Shown: positions 15,061-22,937 of the stretch, one piece after another
How positions within the stretch are numbered: position 1 is the first letter of the stretch
How the letters are laid out: every line of letters begins with the position of its first letter
Assembly: GCA_022795445.1 (NCBI GenBank)
Contig: JAAWGR010000147.1
Location: 1 to 37,687, forward strand
DNA length: 37,687 nt
Reading direction: 5' to 3'
Source: Oscillibacter sp.
Lineage (GTDB): Bacteria > Bacillota > Clostridia > Oscillospirales > Oscillospiraceae
Position numbers and translations under genes: made by a program
Notes under the pieces: generated by a model
Told to the model about the DNA's origin: nothing
Seen by the model: the letters and a program-made list of their open reading frames with translations, nothing else
Database searches by the model: none

Positions 15061-17543
15061 CAATACACCTCCTGTTTAATGACATCCATATCAATATAAA
15101 TCGTGCCATTACTCTTTTCAACTTTTGTAATGTGGAAAGTTGTGCCGCGCTGTAAAATCATTTCCGCTTCATTGCCGAAACTACTTTGTCCGGCAATTCC
15201 ATCCCAGCTTCTACCTGGACCATTACCGAAAACAGAAAACGGTTCCACATACATCATTTTTGTACCGGCAGGAGCGTAAATATTAAACACAATTCCACCA
15301 CTTGTATTCAGTCCCTTGCCCTTTGCAACGCCTGTGCTCAAAAAGGCATACTCTGTAGGTTCTTTGCCAATCAACTTCGCGGCAAGATCACTTGCGGACA
15401 ACTGAAAATCATTTACGCTAATCTTCAAGAACTTGTCCATTCCACTTAACTGACAACCACGCTGAACCCAAAAGTCTACGGAATAACTGCTTTTTTCAAT
15501 GATAGAGGTCATAGCATCAATTTGCCGTCTTACTTCGCCGGGCTTGAATCCACCGTAGGTTACTCCAATTTGCTCCAGGTCGACATTGCCAACCCCTAAA
15601 AACTTGTTTGTACCGTACTCAATACCCCGCAAAGGTTCATTGAACTTATGATAGCTTCGGGTATACTCGTAAATGGCATCTTTTTCGGCTGTTGTCGCGG
15701 CCCTCCATACGTCCCCGGAAGTAGTACGCAAAACGGCATCCGCTCCGGCAACGCCTCCGTTTTTATTGGTGAACCAATATGCGGCATCCTTCCGGGCCTG
15801 TGTGTACGCTGCGGCGCTATCGTCTATTTTACCACCATTTTTAAGTAATTGCAAATCCCCTTGAATTTTCTTCAACTGCGATTGCAGGTCATAATAAGCC
15901 TTGCCCTCTGCGTCGAATTCTTCAAGCTGCTGAATCAGGTCTTTCCACTTGTTCATTTCATCCAAATCAACCGCATAAAGCAGTTTGTTGGTGAAATAGT
16001 CCTTTTTGGCCTGAATAGAACCGTGCTTTAACAACCATTCAGCGGTTGTAACATCGTCCTTCCAAATTCCAGAATAGGTCTTAATCTTGAAAGTGTCAAC
16101 CTGATCTTGCAGTAAAAGGGATTCTTTTTTCAGCTTCTTCATTTCGGCGGCAATCAGCTTTTCATTTAACGCTTCCTGCCATTGATCCTTTTGGGCCGTG
16201 ATTTGGTTAAGCTGGTCTTGAAGGTCTTGCAGCACGGATAATTTCTTACCCTGTGCAAAATTATCCAATGTACCGTGCTGCGTTATCACTTCTTCATGGG
16301 TAAAACCTCCGCTTGCAAACTTGAATTGCTCTTGCAAATCCGTGATTTGGGTATCAGCATCCGCAATCAGCCCTTCCAGCTTCTTTTTTGTCATGTACTC
16401 CTTTTTCGGCGTGGGCTGCGGCTCTGGCGGGGCCGGTTTCTTATAGGATGTAAGGCCGGATTTACTGTTCGTTGTTACGTCAAAGCCGGATTTGTCCCCG
16501 TCCACAAAAGCGGCTTTCCATTCCTGATAGCTGGTATCGCCGGGAACGTAGTATTGCGTACCGTCTGCCGCCCGTGCAATGCGTTCGCTGTCCGCTGTAA
16601 ATTCATCGTTGAAGTATGGGCAAGTACACCCCCTGCACCATGGATGAAAGGGGGGAACGGTCACGCCGATTTCATAATCAGACATGGGGAAGTGCTGCCC
16701 GTCCATTTGGGCGCATACGTCGCAAGTGACATGATCCAGCGTTTCCACAATCTGAAATTCTTCAACGCCCAATTCCCCGAAAGCGTCCTTTTGCCCCATA
16801 GCGGACATTGCCGCCGATTCAGTCATTACAAGCCGCCCGGCGTTCGCTCTGGAAGTGTTCATTTTGGCTTGAATTTCTTTAATCATCTTGTCCGGGGCCT
16901 TGCCGGTCATGATCCCCTGCGTCAAGGTGTTTTGGGTTTCCTGAATCAGCTTTTGCTTGTTCGTCCAAAGCCTATCAGAAAAAGTACTGCCGTCTTTCGT
17001 CCATGGAGTTGAAAGAATAGCCGATAGCTTGTTATCATCCAAGGCGGCAACATTCCAGCCCATTTCAAAGGCTTTTTGCACTTCATAGCAGGAATGGTAA
17101 TAGCTGCCCTGATAGACGGAACCCAACGCCCCGGAAAGGGATTGATATTGCTTTCCGAATAGGGCTTCAATCGTGGCCTGATTTTGCAGTTGCAGGGCTT
17201 CCAGCTTTGTAACGTGCCATTTTGCGGAAGCGTTTTCAAGCTGCTGCATCCAAAGGCCGTTAAGCGCGTTTTCTTCCCCGTATTTGATATAGTCCTGTAC
17301 CGTCCATTTGAATTCGGCCAAATCGGAACCGGCAAGGGCCTGTTTCGCTTCGTGCATGGAAATACCGTTGTTTTTGGCGAACCGAACATACCACGTTGAA
17401 ATCTGCGCTTCAATCTCTTTCGCGGCTTGCTGATATTGGGCGGTTATGTAGGAAAGGCTGTCGGCCCCGGTCAAATTGGCCTGATTCTCAATGGCCTTAA
17501 ACCGTTTTTGCCAATAGGCCGCATTGGGCTTACTCGCTGCCAT
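15060..17543 (-). CDS. minor head protein (SPP1 gp7 / Mu gpF-like) fused to an ADP-ribosyltransferase domain
   Basis: The protein has 827 residues, two to three times the size of a usual gp7-like minor head protein. Residues about 1-330 form the head-protein part and end with a C-x2-C ... PPFHPWCRGCTC zinc-type motif typical of the Mu gpF family. Residues 380-600 are coiled-coil rich, with a Pro-rich hinge before them. Residues about 620-827 look like an R-S-E ADP-ribosyltransferase: Arg695 in FWVQRG, Ser736-Thr737 in FLSTG, and Glu792-x-Glu794 in NEAEMIL. The ExE form usually modifies arginine. gp7 of SPP1 binds the portal and enters the cell with DNA, so the toxin-like domain may be delivered on infection (inference). 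Confidence 0.92.
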   Translation of the reverse strand: MAASKPNAAYWQKRFKAIENQANLTGADSLSYITAQYQQAAKEIEAQISTWYVRFAKNNGISMHEAKQALAGSDLAEFKWTVQDYIKYGEENALNGLWMQQLENASAKWHVTKLEALQLQNQATIEALFGKQYQSLSGALGSVYQGSYYHSCYEVQKAFEMGWNVAALDDNKLSAILSTPWTKDGSTFSDRLWTNKQKLIQETQNTLTQGIMTGKAPDKMIKEIQAKMNTSRANAGRLVMTESAAMSAMGQKDAFGELGVEEFQIVETLDHVTCDVCAQMDGQHFPMSDYEIGVTVPPFHPWCRGCTCPYFNDEFTADSERIARAADGTQYYVPGDTSYQEWKAAFVDGDKSGFDVTTNSKSGLTSYKKPAPPEPQPTPKKEYMTKKKLEGLIADADTQITDLQEQFKFASGGFTHEEVITQHGTLDNFAQGKKLSVLQDLQDQLNQITAQKDQWQEALNEKLIAAEMKKLKKESLLLQDQVDTFKIKTYSGIWKDDVTTAEWLLKHGSIQAKKDYFTNKLLYAVDLDEMNKWKDLIQQLEEFDAEGKAYYDLQSQLKKIQGDLQLLKNGGKIDDSAAAYTQARKDAAYWFTNKNGGVAGADAVLRTTSGDVWRAATTAEKDAIYEYTRSYHKFNEPLRGIEYGTNKFLGVGNVDLEQIGVTYGGFKPGEVRRQIDAMTSIIEKSSYSVDFWVQRGCQLSGMDKFLKISVNDFQLSASDLAAKLIGKEPTEYAFLSTGVAKGKGLNTSGGIVFNIYAPAGTKMMYVEPFSVFGNGPGRSWDGIAGQSSFGNEAEMILQRGTTFHITKVEKSNGTIYIDMDVIKQEVY

Positions 17544-19080
17544 CCTTCACGCCGCCTTTCCCGTCTGCCGTGCTGCCCTGTTTCCGCTGGAAGGGATCGT
17601 TCCCGCCGCCATTGGGGAAAACGGCCTGATTGAACATATCTTCCCGCGCTTTTTGTTCTTCTTCCTCAATTTTTGAAAGTTCACCTTCAACATCGTCAAC
17701 CCATGGATGTTGTGCAACCAATGTTGCTTTCGAGAGAATCCCCGTGGAATTCTGAATGTTGGTAATAATCTGCCCTTCATCCATCATCATGTCACGGTTG
17801 AAAGTGATTGTCACATCTTCCCCGGTGAAGTCCCCGGCCCCTGCATTGGCAAGGTAGGCGTTGACAAACCAAAGAATATTTTCAAAAGCCGCTTGAAGTT
17901 CTGTTTCCATATCATTAGCGTCAAGGTCAATGTCGCTATACATGGATTGTATATTCATTTGGTTTGGAGTGCCGGATAACCGATCATCCTTTGCGTCAAA
18001 GCCCATGCCATTTTCAATCATGGCTTTCTTGAAGATTTCAACGATGGATTTATAGTTTTCGGCGTTCACCGTGATTTGTAGAGTGTCAACGCCACCCTTT
18101 GTATCCCCGTCATAGCGAACCTTCACGGCTCCAAACGTGGCAAGGTTGCGCCGGAATTCTCCCAAATTAGTCCCGTCGTAGTTTTTCAGGACGATAATGG
18201 TATTCCGTGCGTCCTCCTGCATATTGTTTTCAAAATCCGACAACATAATGTTAATCCCGTCTTGAAGGGATTTCACCTTTTTCAACAGGGGGATTTCCTG
18301 TTCGTTGTACTTAATGGGAATCAGAGGAATCCGCTGCCAGTTGAACCCCTGCACAACGCCGTTTGCGTCCACCGTGGTAATGTGGTAGGCATCCGGCCCA
18401 CCTTCCGGCGTGTCCACGTCTGGAACCAGCTTTTCCCCCTCATAAGTGAATCGGTGAATCCCGGTTTTATCGTAAATTTCAACCTTTTCAATGATAACGG
18501 GGTTTCGGCCCTCATATCCCTGCACCAAATACAGGCGAATAGCGGCATCAAGAATCGTGTGTTCGCTGTCCTTCCAGTAGGGCCGGACTTCATAGCCGGG
18601 GAAAAGCCGGAACGCAAACTTCCCTTCTTCCGTGTAGTAGGGGTACAACCACGCAATGCCATTGTTTAAGCCGGACTTTACCGCATTTTTCAGGGTTTTC
18701 ATAAAGCCCTTGTCAAAAATCTGTTTCAGGGCTTCCACATAGGCTTCATTGTCCCCTTCCAAAACAAAGGGTTGCCCAACAATGTAATTGGCTTTCTGAT
18801 TTACCAGCTTCGCATACTGATTATCAATGATCCGATTGTTGGGCAGATTATCAACCACTTGCAGCTTCCCATCATCCCCGATCATGGTACGCTTCCGGGT
18901 CAGAATGTCATGGACATTTTCATAGTAAAGCTGCCCCTTGATCTGCATGATCCGTTGAGGGCTTTGCCGCCACTTGCCGATCTCCAATTCATAAAATTCC
19001 TGTTCGGTCATGCTCTGATTTCTGCTGTAAAGAATGATATTGGAAATGCGCTCCGCAAGCGCGTTAATGCCAAATGCCAT
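17530..19080 (-). CDS. portal protein (SPP1 gp6-like)
   Basis: The 516-residue product matches the SPP1 gp6 portal family: LVNQKANYIVGQPFVLEG, LKNAVKSGLNNGIAWLYPYYTEEG, a tunnel-loop region, and IEIFKKAMIENGMGFDAKDDRLSGTPNQMNIQSMY near 370-410. The C-terminus is acidic and then Gly-rich. It forms the dodecameric DNA channel where terminase docks. I start it at ATG 19080 (MAFGINALAERIS) with GGGAGG 10 nt upstream, because upstream codons overlap the metallopeptidase gene. It overlaps the minor head gene by 14 nt. Confidence 0.94.
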   Translation of the reverse strand: MAFGINALAERISNIILYSRNQSMTEQEFYELEIGKWRQSPQRIMQIKGQLYYENVHDILTRKRTMIGDDGKLQVVDNLPNNRIIDNQYAKLVNQKANYIVGQPFVLEGDNEAYVEALKQIFDKGFMKTLKNAVKSGLNNGIAWLYPYYTEEGKFAFRLFPGYEVRPYWKDSEHTILDAAIRLYLVQGYEGRNPVIIEKVEIYDKTGIHRFTYEGEKLVPDVDTPEGGPDAYHITTVDANGVVQGFNWQRIPLIPIKYNEQEIPLLKKVKSLQDGINIMLSDFENNMQEDARNTIIVLKNYDGTNLGEFRRNLATFGAVKVRYDGDTKGGVDTLQITVNAENYKSIVEIFKKAMIENGMGFDAKDDRLSGTPNQMNIQSMYSDIDLDANDMETELQAAFENILWFVNAYLANAGAGDFTGEDVTITFNRDMMMDEGQIITNIQNSTGILSKATLVAQHPWVDDVEGELSKIEEEEQKAREDMFNQAVFPNGGGNDPFQRKQGSTADGKGGVKDGSE

Positions 19081-19087
19081 TGCTGCA

Positions 19088-19414
19088 TTACCTCCCTTCC
19101 ATGTGGGAATCAAAAGCCCGATTTGCAATCTTCATGATTTCGTCAAAGTGTGCGCCCATGAAGTCACAAACGGATTCTTCCGTATTTTCGTTTGCGAATA
19201 GGTGAACCCCAAAGGAGAAAGTGAAAGCGTGGATCAATTCATGAATCAGGGTTTGCCGGTATAACTCTTTCGGCTGCGTCCTGTCTATCCAGATTTCCAA
19301 ATCCTGATAAGAGGTCACGCCGAAACAGGTATTGCCATTTTTCAGGGTCAGCCGGTCATTGCCCCGCTCCACGTCCAGCAGCTTCCATTTCAGGCCGTTT
19401 ATCTTGAAGTTCAT
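19088..19414 (-). CDS. small HExxH metallopeptidase-like protein
   Basis: The 108-residue protein contains HELIHAF with His58-Glu59-x-x-His62, the zinc-binding helix of gluzincin/zincin peptidases. Glu79 or Glu80 in NTEESVCDFMGAHF is a possible third ligand. The fold around it resembles minimal ImmA/IrrE- or SprT-like domains, but without any partner domain. The gene lies between the large terminase and portal genes. Similar small zinc proteins occur in clostridial phage packaging regions. The substrate is unknown; head maturation or host repressor cleavage would be possible. Confidence 0.82.
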   Translation of the reverse strand: MNFKINGLKWKLLDVERGNDRLTLKNGNTCFGVTSYQDLEIWIDRTQPKELYRQTLIHELIHAFTFSFGVHLFANENTEESVCDFMGAHFDEIMKIANRAFDSHMEGR

Positions 19415-19457
19415 TTTTCAATCGTCCTTTTCATGCGACAATATCCGCAAACATAAA

Positions 19458-19483
19458 GAAAGCCGGGGTTTTCCCCGGTTTTT
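19458..19483. terminator. hairpin between large terminase and metallopeptidase genes
   Basis: A six-pair GC stem CCGGGG/CCCCGG (19463-19468 and 19473-19478) with a TTTT loop has a T-run on the plus-strand side and a weaker CTTTCTTT on the minus-strand side. For the minus-strand operon it is probably a partial terminator after terL. Its better T-run would stop plus-strand antisense transcription. Confidence 0.6.
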
Positions 19484-19501
19484 GTTACTAACGCGCTATT
19501 A

Positions 19502-20779
19502 TCACTCAAAACTGAACGTATCGCCACGGCTGAAATCTTCCAGCGCATAACGCATTGCATCCATAAGGTGGTTAAAATCGTCAATAGGCTTATTCAGCTT
19601 TTTTCCGGTCTTGCTGTCGGTGTCCCATGTGTAATTGCTGATTTCCGTAATGAAGTTTACACATTTGGGATGAATGATAATGTGATAGTCCTGAATGAAG
19701 TCAATGCCGTTGTTTATGCTGTCCTTCCCCTTGCGTGATCTCTGAATATGGGAAATTCCCAGCGTATAAAGCCGGTCAATGCTTTTCGGCTCCGCGCAAT
19801 CGGCCTTGATCTTCTCCTTCGAGTATCCAGCCCGTGTGACTTCTTCCGCAATGGCTTCATTGCTCATACCGCGCTTATAGATTTCATCGAATACCCAAAT
19901 CGTTTTGCTGCTTTGATCTATCAGGCCGCAAAAGAGCGCGGCGGGATCGTTGGTATATCCAAAGTCAAGGCCAAAGGCAGAACGTACCCCCGGTAAGGCG
20001 GTAATCTCTTGAACGGAAAACGCCTTTTCTTCCCAATTCTCAAAAATCAGACCTTCGACAATTCCCCAATCCCCCAAACCGGCCACACGGTAACGCCGGG
20101 GGTTGTTCCGCTTCATGGTTTCAAACACTTTGCGGTCAGCATCGTCCAACCACTCATTGCACAGATAGTTGGTTGTCATGGCAAGGGTTTCATCGTCCGG
20201 GTTATCAAAGAACCGCTTCTTCATCCAATGGTGTTCATTCCACGGGTTGAAGGTCAGCGTGATTTGCTTGAATAGTTTTGTTTCAGGCGGCACGGCTCCC
20301 CGGATAGATTCATCAAGCATATTGAAATCATTTTCGTTGCTGATTTCATAGGCTTCTTCAATCCACATCCAGCACAGAAAACCGTTTTCAACCGTAATTG
20401 AAGTTACTTTCAAGGGATCATCAAGGCCCCGAAAGTATATTTTCTGCTGCTTCCCTTGCCTGTTGGTGTAGGTCATTTCAAGAGGGCTTTCCTTGATCTC
20501 CCAATGTTCCGTAACCCCTAAACGGTTGATTGCCCATTTCAATTCGGTAAAGCAGCTATCTTTCAGAGTACGGAAAACCTTACGCACGACAAGCAAGTTT
20601 GCATCTGGGTATTTCATCATGTTCACGATATACCAAAGAGCGGTTGTCTTGCTTTTCTTGCTGGCACGGCTTCCCTTACAAACCCGATAGCGGCCTTTCC
20701 ACCGCCAATATGTGCCGTAGCCCCGGCCCACATAATCGGGAAGGTGTATATTCCGCTGGTTAATCTTCAAGTTCATCAT
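19502..20779 (-). CDS. terL: terminase large subunit
   Basis: This is the DNA-packaging motor of about 425 residues. The ATPase part has a Walker A-type GSRASKKSKTT (about 36-46), a Walker B region LCWMWIEEAYEI and a TFNPWNEHHW coupling segment. The C-terminal RNase H-like nuclease shows GLDFGYTNDPAALF and the terminal DFNHLMDAMRYALED with acidic residues. It docks on the portal and cuts concatemers. Start choice lies between ATGs at 20779 and 20776; no strong ribosome site is present, and the gene overlaps terS by 20 nt, which suggests coupling. Family resembles SPP1/PBSX-type terminases. Confidence 0.95.
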   Translation of the reverse strand: MMNLKINQRNIHLPDYVGRGYGTYWRWKGRYRVCKGSRASKKSKTTALWYIVNMMKYPDANLLVVRKVFRTLKDSCFTELKWAINRLGVTEHWEIKESPLEMTYTNRQGKQQKIYFRGLDDPLKVTSITVENGFLCWMWIEEAYEISNENDFNMLDESIRGAVPPETKLFKQITLTFNPWNEHHWMKKRFFDNPDDETLAMTTNYLCNEWLDDADRKVFETMKRNNPRRYRVAGLGDWGIVEGLIFENWEEKAFSVQEITALPGVRSAFGLDFGYTNDPAALFCGLIDQSSKTIWVFDEIYKRGMSNEAIAEEVTRAGYSKEKIKADCAEPKSIDRLYTLGISHIQRSRKGKDSINNGIDFIQDYHIIIHPKCVNFITEISNYTWDTDSKTGKKLNKPIDDFNHLMDAMRYALEDFSRGDTFSFE

Positions 20780-21188
20780 CCCCGGAAATGACAACGGGAA
20801 CCGAACCCGAAACGTTGGATTCTGTCTTTGTAGTGTATCCGTGCTTGCTCATCCATAGGGCGGCAAGTTTTGGATCAATCACTCCCAATTCAAATTTCAT
20901 CCGGGCATCAACTTCACATTCTTCCTTTATGCGCGTAACAATGTCCCGAAATCTTTCATCCTCTGCATAGGTTTCATAGAAATTCGACCGGGCAATACCC
21001 GCCCATACGCAAAAGCCCTCAATCGTGTAGGTCACGCTGCGTTTTAGCTGCTTACTCACAAATTCGGAGTTTTTAGAGCTGAATTCATGGGTAAGCACAG
21101 ACTGATTATTACACCATTCCTTGTATTGCTCCCATGCGTCCGTTAAGGCTTTCACGCTCTTAAACTTCCGGGGTCTACCTGCACCCAT
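20760..21188 (-). CDS. terS: terminase small subunit
   Basis: The 142-residue protein begins MGAGRPRKFKSVKALTDAWEQYKEWC, a common opening of small terminases of Clostridia phages. A helix-turn-helix-like region (TIEGFCVWAGIARSNFYETY) would bind the packaging site, and ALWMSKHGYTTKTE near the end resembles the terminase-interaction tail. GGCGG lies 7 nt before the ATG at 21188, better than the upstream alternative. It stands directly before terL and after a strong hairpin. Confidence 0.9.
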   Translation of the reverse strand: MGAGRPRKFKSVKALTDAWEQYKEWCNNQSVLTHEFSSKNSEFVSKQLKRSVTYTIEGFCVWAGIARSNFYETYAEDERFRDIVTRIKEECEVDARMKFELGVIDPKLAALWMSKHGYTTKTESNVSGSVPVVISGDDELED

Positions 21189-21210
21189 GATTTCACCGCC
21201 TTTCAAAATC

Positions 21211-21243
21211 AAAATGCGCCCAGGCTTCCCATGGGCGCATTTT
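21211..21243. terminator. strong bidirectional hairpin before the terminase genes
   Basis: Twelve-base perfect arms AAAATGCGCCCA (21211-21222) and TGGGCGCATTTT (21232-21243) enclose a 9-nt loop. With A/T ends on both sides it can end transcription in either direction. It separates the late regulator gene from the late operon. Late transcription may therefore need a promoter just downstream or anti-termination. Confidence 0.75.
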
Positions 21244-21254
21244 GCACGATAGCA

Positions 21255-21731
21255 TTATAGCATATCAGAATGTTCCTTTGTGTTCCTTCTTTCTTCAAGG
21301 GCCGCTTCATAAGCTGCAATCGCATCTTCATGAACCCGCTGAAACTCGGTCAAAGCGTATCCGTGCATCTTGCGTACATACGGATATGTATAATTCATTT
21401 CAACGGCGATTTCTTCAAGCCGCTTAAACTCAACATACCGCTTACAAAGCAAAGAAACGTATGTTTTATTCTTTAACGCCTGAATCTGGTTAATAATCGT
21501 GTGTTTTTGGTCTGCGAAACTGCCAATTTCTTTGTCAATTTCCGCTTCAAGGTCAATAATTCGCTGAATCAATTCCGGCATAGTGTCCCCGTTGCCGGAA
21601 GTCTGCACCCGGTCTTTATCCGTTCGGGCGGCTCCTATCGTGCTGGTATACAAAGCGGCCTTTTCCTGCAATTTCTGATTGATACAGGTATCAAGCCGCT
21701 TTAGTTCTTTCAGATATTGCTTTGTTTGCAT
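21255..21731 (-). CDS. sigma-like late transcription regulator (DUF1492 / ArpU-RinA type)
   Basis: The 158-residue product starts MQTKQYLKELKRLDTCINQKLQE and ends with a region-4-like helix-turn-helix (about 108-145: LLCKRYVEFKRLEEIAVEMNYTYPYVRKMHGYALTEF). This layout is typical of DUF1492 proteins, which sit just before terminase genes and are thought to activate late transcription. GGAAG lies 8 nt upstream of the ATG at 21731. The gene is last in the early side and bounded by a hairpin. Its target promoter is not identified. Confidence 0.85.
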   Translation of the reverse strand: MQTKQYLKELKRLDTCINQKLQEKAALYTSTIGAARTDKDRVQTSGNGDTMPELIQRIIDLEAEIDKEIGSFADQKHTIINQIQALKNKTYVSLLCKRYVEFKRLEEIAVEMNYTYPYVRKMHGYALTEFQRVHEDAIAAYEAALEERRNTKEHSDML

Positions 21732-21756
21732 CGGTACAACTTCCTTTCTCACAACC

Positions 21757-22019
21757 TGAACCGCTCTAAACTGTTGCGGCGCAACGGTTTTCAGGCGGCA
21801 AATCATCAGCGGTTCAAGTTCAAGATAGTTTTTCTATTACTATATATTTTTCAAATCATTGCAATTTAGCGATTTTGATTTTTACAAAATAATAAGAAGT
21901 GAAAAGTAACTTGTACTACTTGAACCGTTGCGGCAAAAATCCAGTATTTTCAAGGGTTTGCAATGGTTCAACTTCCGGCTGTTTTATCTTCCACCCAACA
22001 TGAACCGCAACTTGAACCG
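21757..22019. promoter_or_regulatory. TGAACCG box cluster in an AT-rich intergenic region
   Basis: Between the late regulator start (21731) and the glycohydrolase stop (22045) lie 313 bases without a gene. Exact TGAACCG or its complement occurs at 21757, 21810, 21921, 22001 and 22013, and a variant at 21964. Three copies extend to ACTTGAACCG (21810 inverted, 21918, 22010). The middle (about 21830-21910) is very AT-rich. A TTGCAA at about 21863-21868 on the minus strand could be a -35 element for the regulator gene, but no clear -10 box follows. This looks like an operator or promoter control region, or an origin. Confidence 0.6.
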
Positions 22020-22030
22020 CCGCCCATTTC

Positions 22031-22048
22031 TTGAAAATTAACTTTCAA
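22031..22048. repeat. 18-bp near-palindrome at gene 3' end
   Basis: The plus strand reads TTGAAAATTAACTTTCAA. It covers the stop codon of the ADP-ribosylglycohydrolase gene and lies beside the TGAACCG cluster. One base differs from the copy at 14805. Confidence 0.5.
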
Positions 22049-22923
22049 TTTTCCAGCTTCCCGCATAACTCCCCAATCCATTCCCTGCGGGGAATCTGCG
22101 CTATCCATTCGTCGGGGATACCTTGCGCCCCTCCACAACCATAGGCAATACCGGCAAGGCCCCCGGCCACGGCTGCAACAGTGTCCGTATCCTCCCCCAA
22201 ATTGACAGCGGTAAGGACACAATCGCGGTAACTGTCCGTTTTCAGGACGCACCACAAAGCAGCTTCCAGCGTGTCCACTACATAGCCGGTACTTTTGATT
22301 TCGTCCCGGCTTAAATCTTCCAGACGTGCAAGCCGGTTGAAATCCGTTGAATAATGTACCACGGCCAACCGCCCCAAATCCCGGATCGCGGCTTTCATGT
22401 CCGGGATAAGGCCGCATTTGTCAACCACATAGCAATACAACCGGCAAGCAATCTGTGAAATTTCGTGTGCATGGGTAAGCTGTCCCACACGCTTTACATC
22501 GGCCCCGGTATGGGGAACCAGCGCAACGGGAAGAATACGCATCAAGGCCCCGTTCCCATTGTCCCAAACCGTGCTTCTACCGCAAAAAGAAATTGGAGTG
22601 CCACGGGTATACCGTTGGATCGCGTCGCGGGTAGTCCCGCCCACGTCGAAAACTTCATCATACGGGGTAAATACCCCATGAATCAGCCACGCCGCAAAAT
22701 TGCCCATTATATCAGCCGGATCAATGGCTCCGCGCCGCCCAATGCTTTCCAGCGTCGCAAGGGTCATGCTACTATCATCCGACCATGTACCGGGCGGCTG
22801 ATTGTATGTTCCGTAGCCGGTCATATCCGTAGCCGTGAAGGTGTCCCGCCGCTTAAACTCAAAGGGAACGCCCAGGGCATCCCCAACCACAAGGCCCATG
22901 ATCCCGTCATAAATTTTTCCCAT
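22045..22923 (-). CDS. ADP-ribosylglycohydrolase (DraG/ARH family)
   Basis: This is a 292-residue full-length DraG-type enzyme. Near the N-terminus GLVVGDALGVPFEF leads to TWSDDSSM, whose Asp49 and Asp50 are metal ligands, and the C-terminal part has GEDTDTVAAVAGGLAG with Asp245 and Asp247 completing the two-metal site. NGNGALMRILPVAL in between is also diagnostic. The family removes ADP-ribose, typically from arginine. AAAGGA lies 9 nt before ATG 22923; upstream codons overlap the methyltransferase gene. The genome also carries an ADP-ribosyltransferase domain (15060-17543), so it may control or reverse that activity. It could equally undo host ADP-ribosylation defences. Confidence 0.95.
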   Translation of the reverse strand: MGKIYDGIMGLVVGDALGVPFEFKRRDTFTATDMTGYGTYNQPPGTWSDDSSMTLATLESIGRRGAIDPADIMGNFAAWLIHGVFTPYDEVFDVGGTTRDAIQRYTRGTPISFCGRSTVWDNGNGALMRILPVALVPHTGADVKRVGQLTHAHEISQIACRLYCYVVDKCGLIPDMKAAIRDLGRLAVVHYSTDFNRLARLEDLSRDEIKSTGYVVDTLEAALWCVLKTDSYRDCVLTAVNLGEDTDTVAAVAGGLAGIAYGCGGAQGIPDEWIAQIPRREWIGELCGKLEN

Positions 22924-22937
22924 GTCCAACCGTCCTT

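Noticed and set aside
17673..17690. Extra copies of the 18-bp near-palindrome at 17673 and 19404
   Set aside because: They share only the TTGAA/TTCAA ends, the cores differ, and the one at 19404 coincides with a ribosome site and start codon, which explains its sequence.
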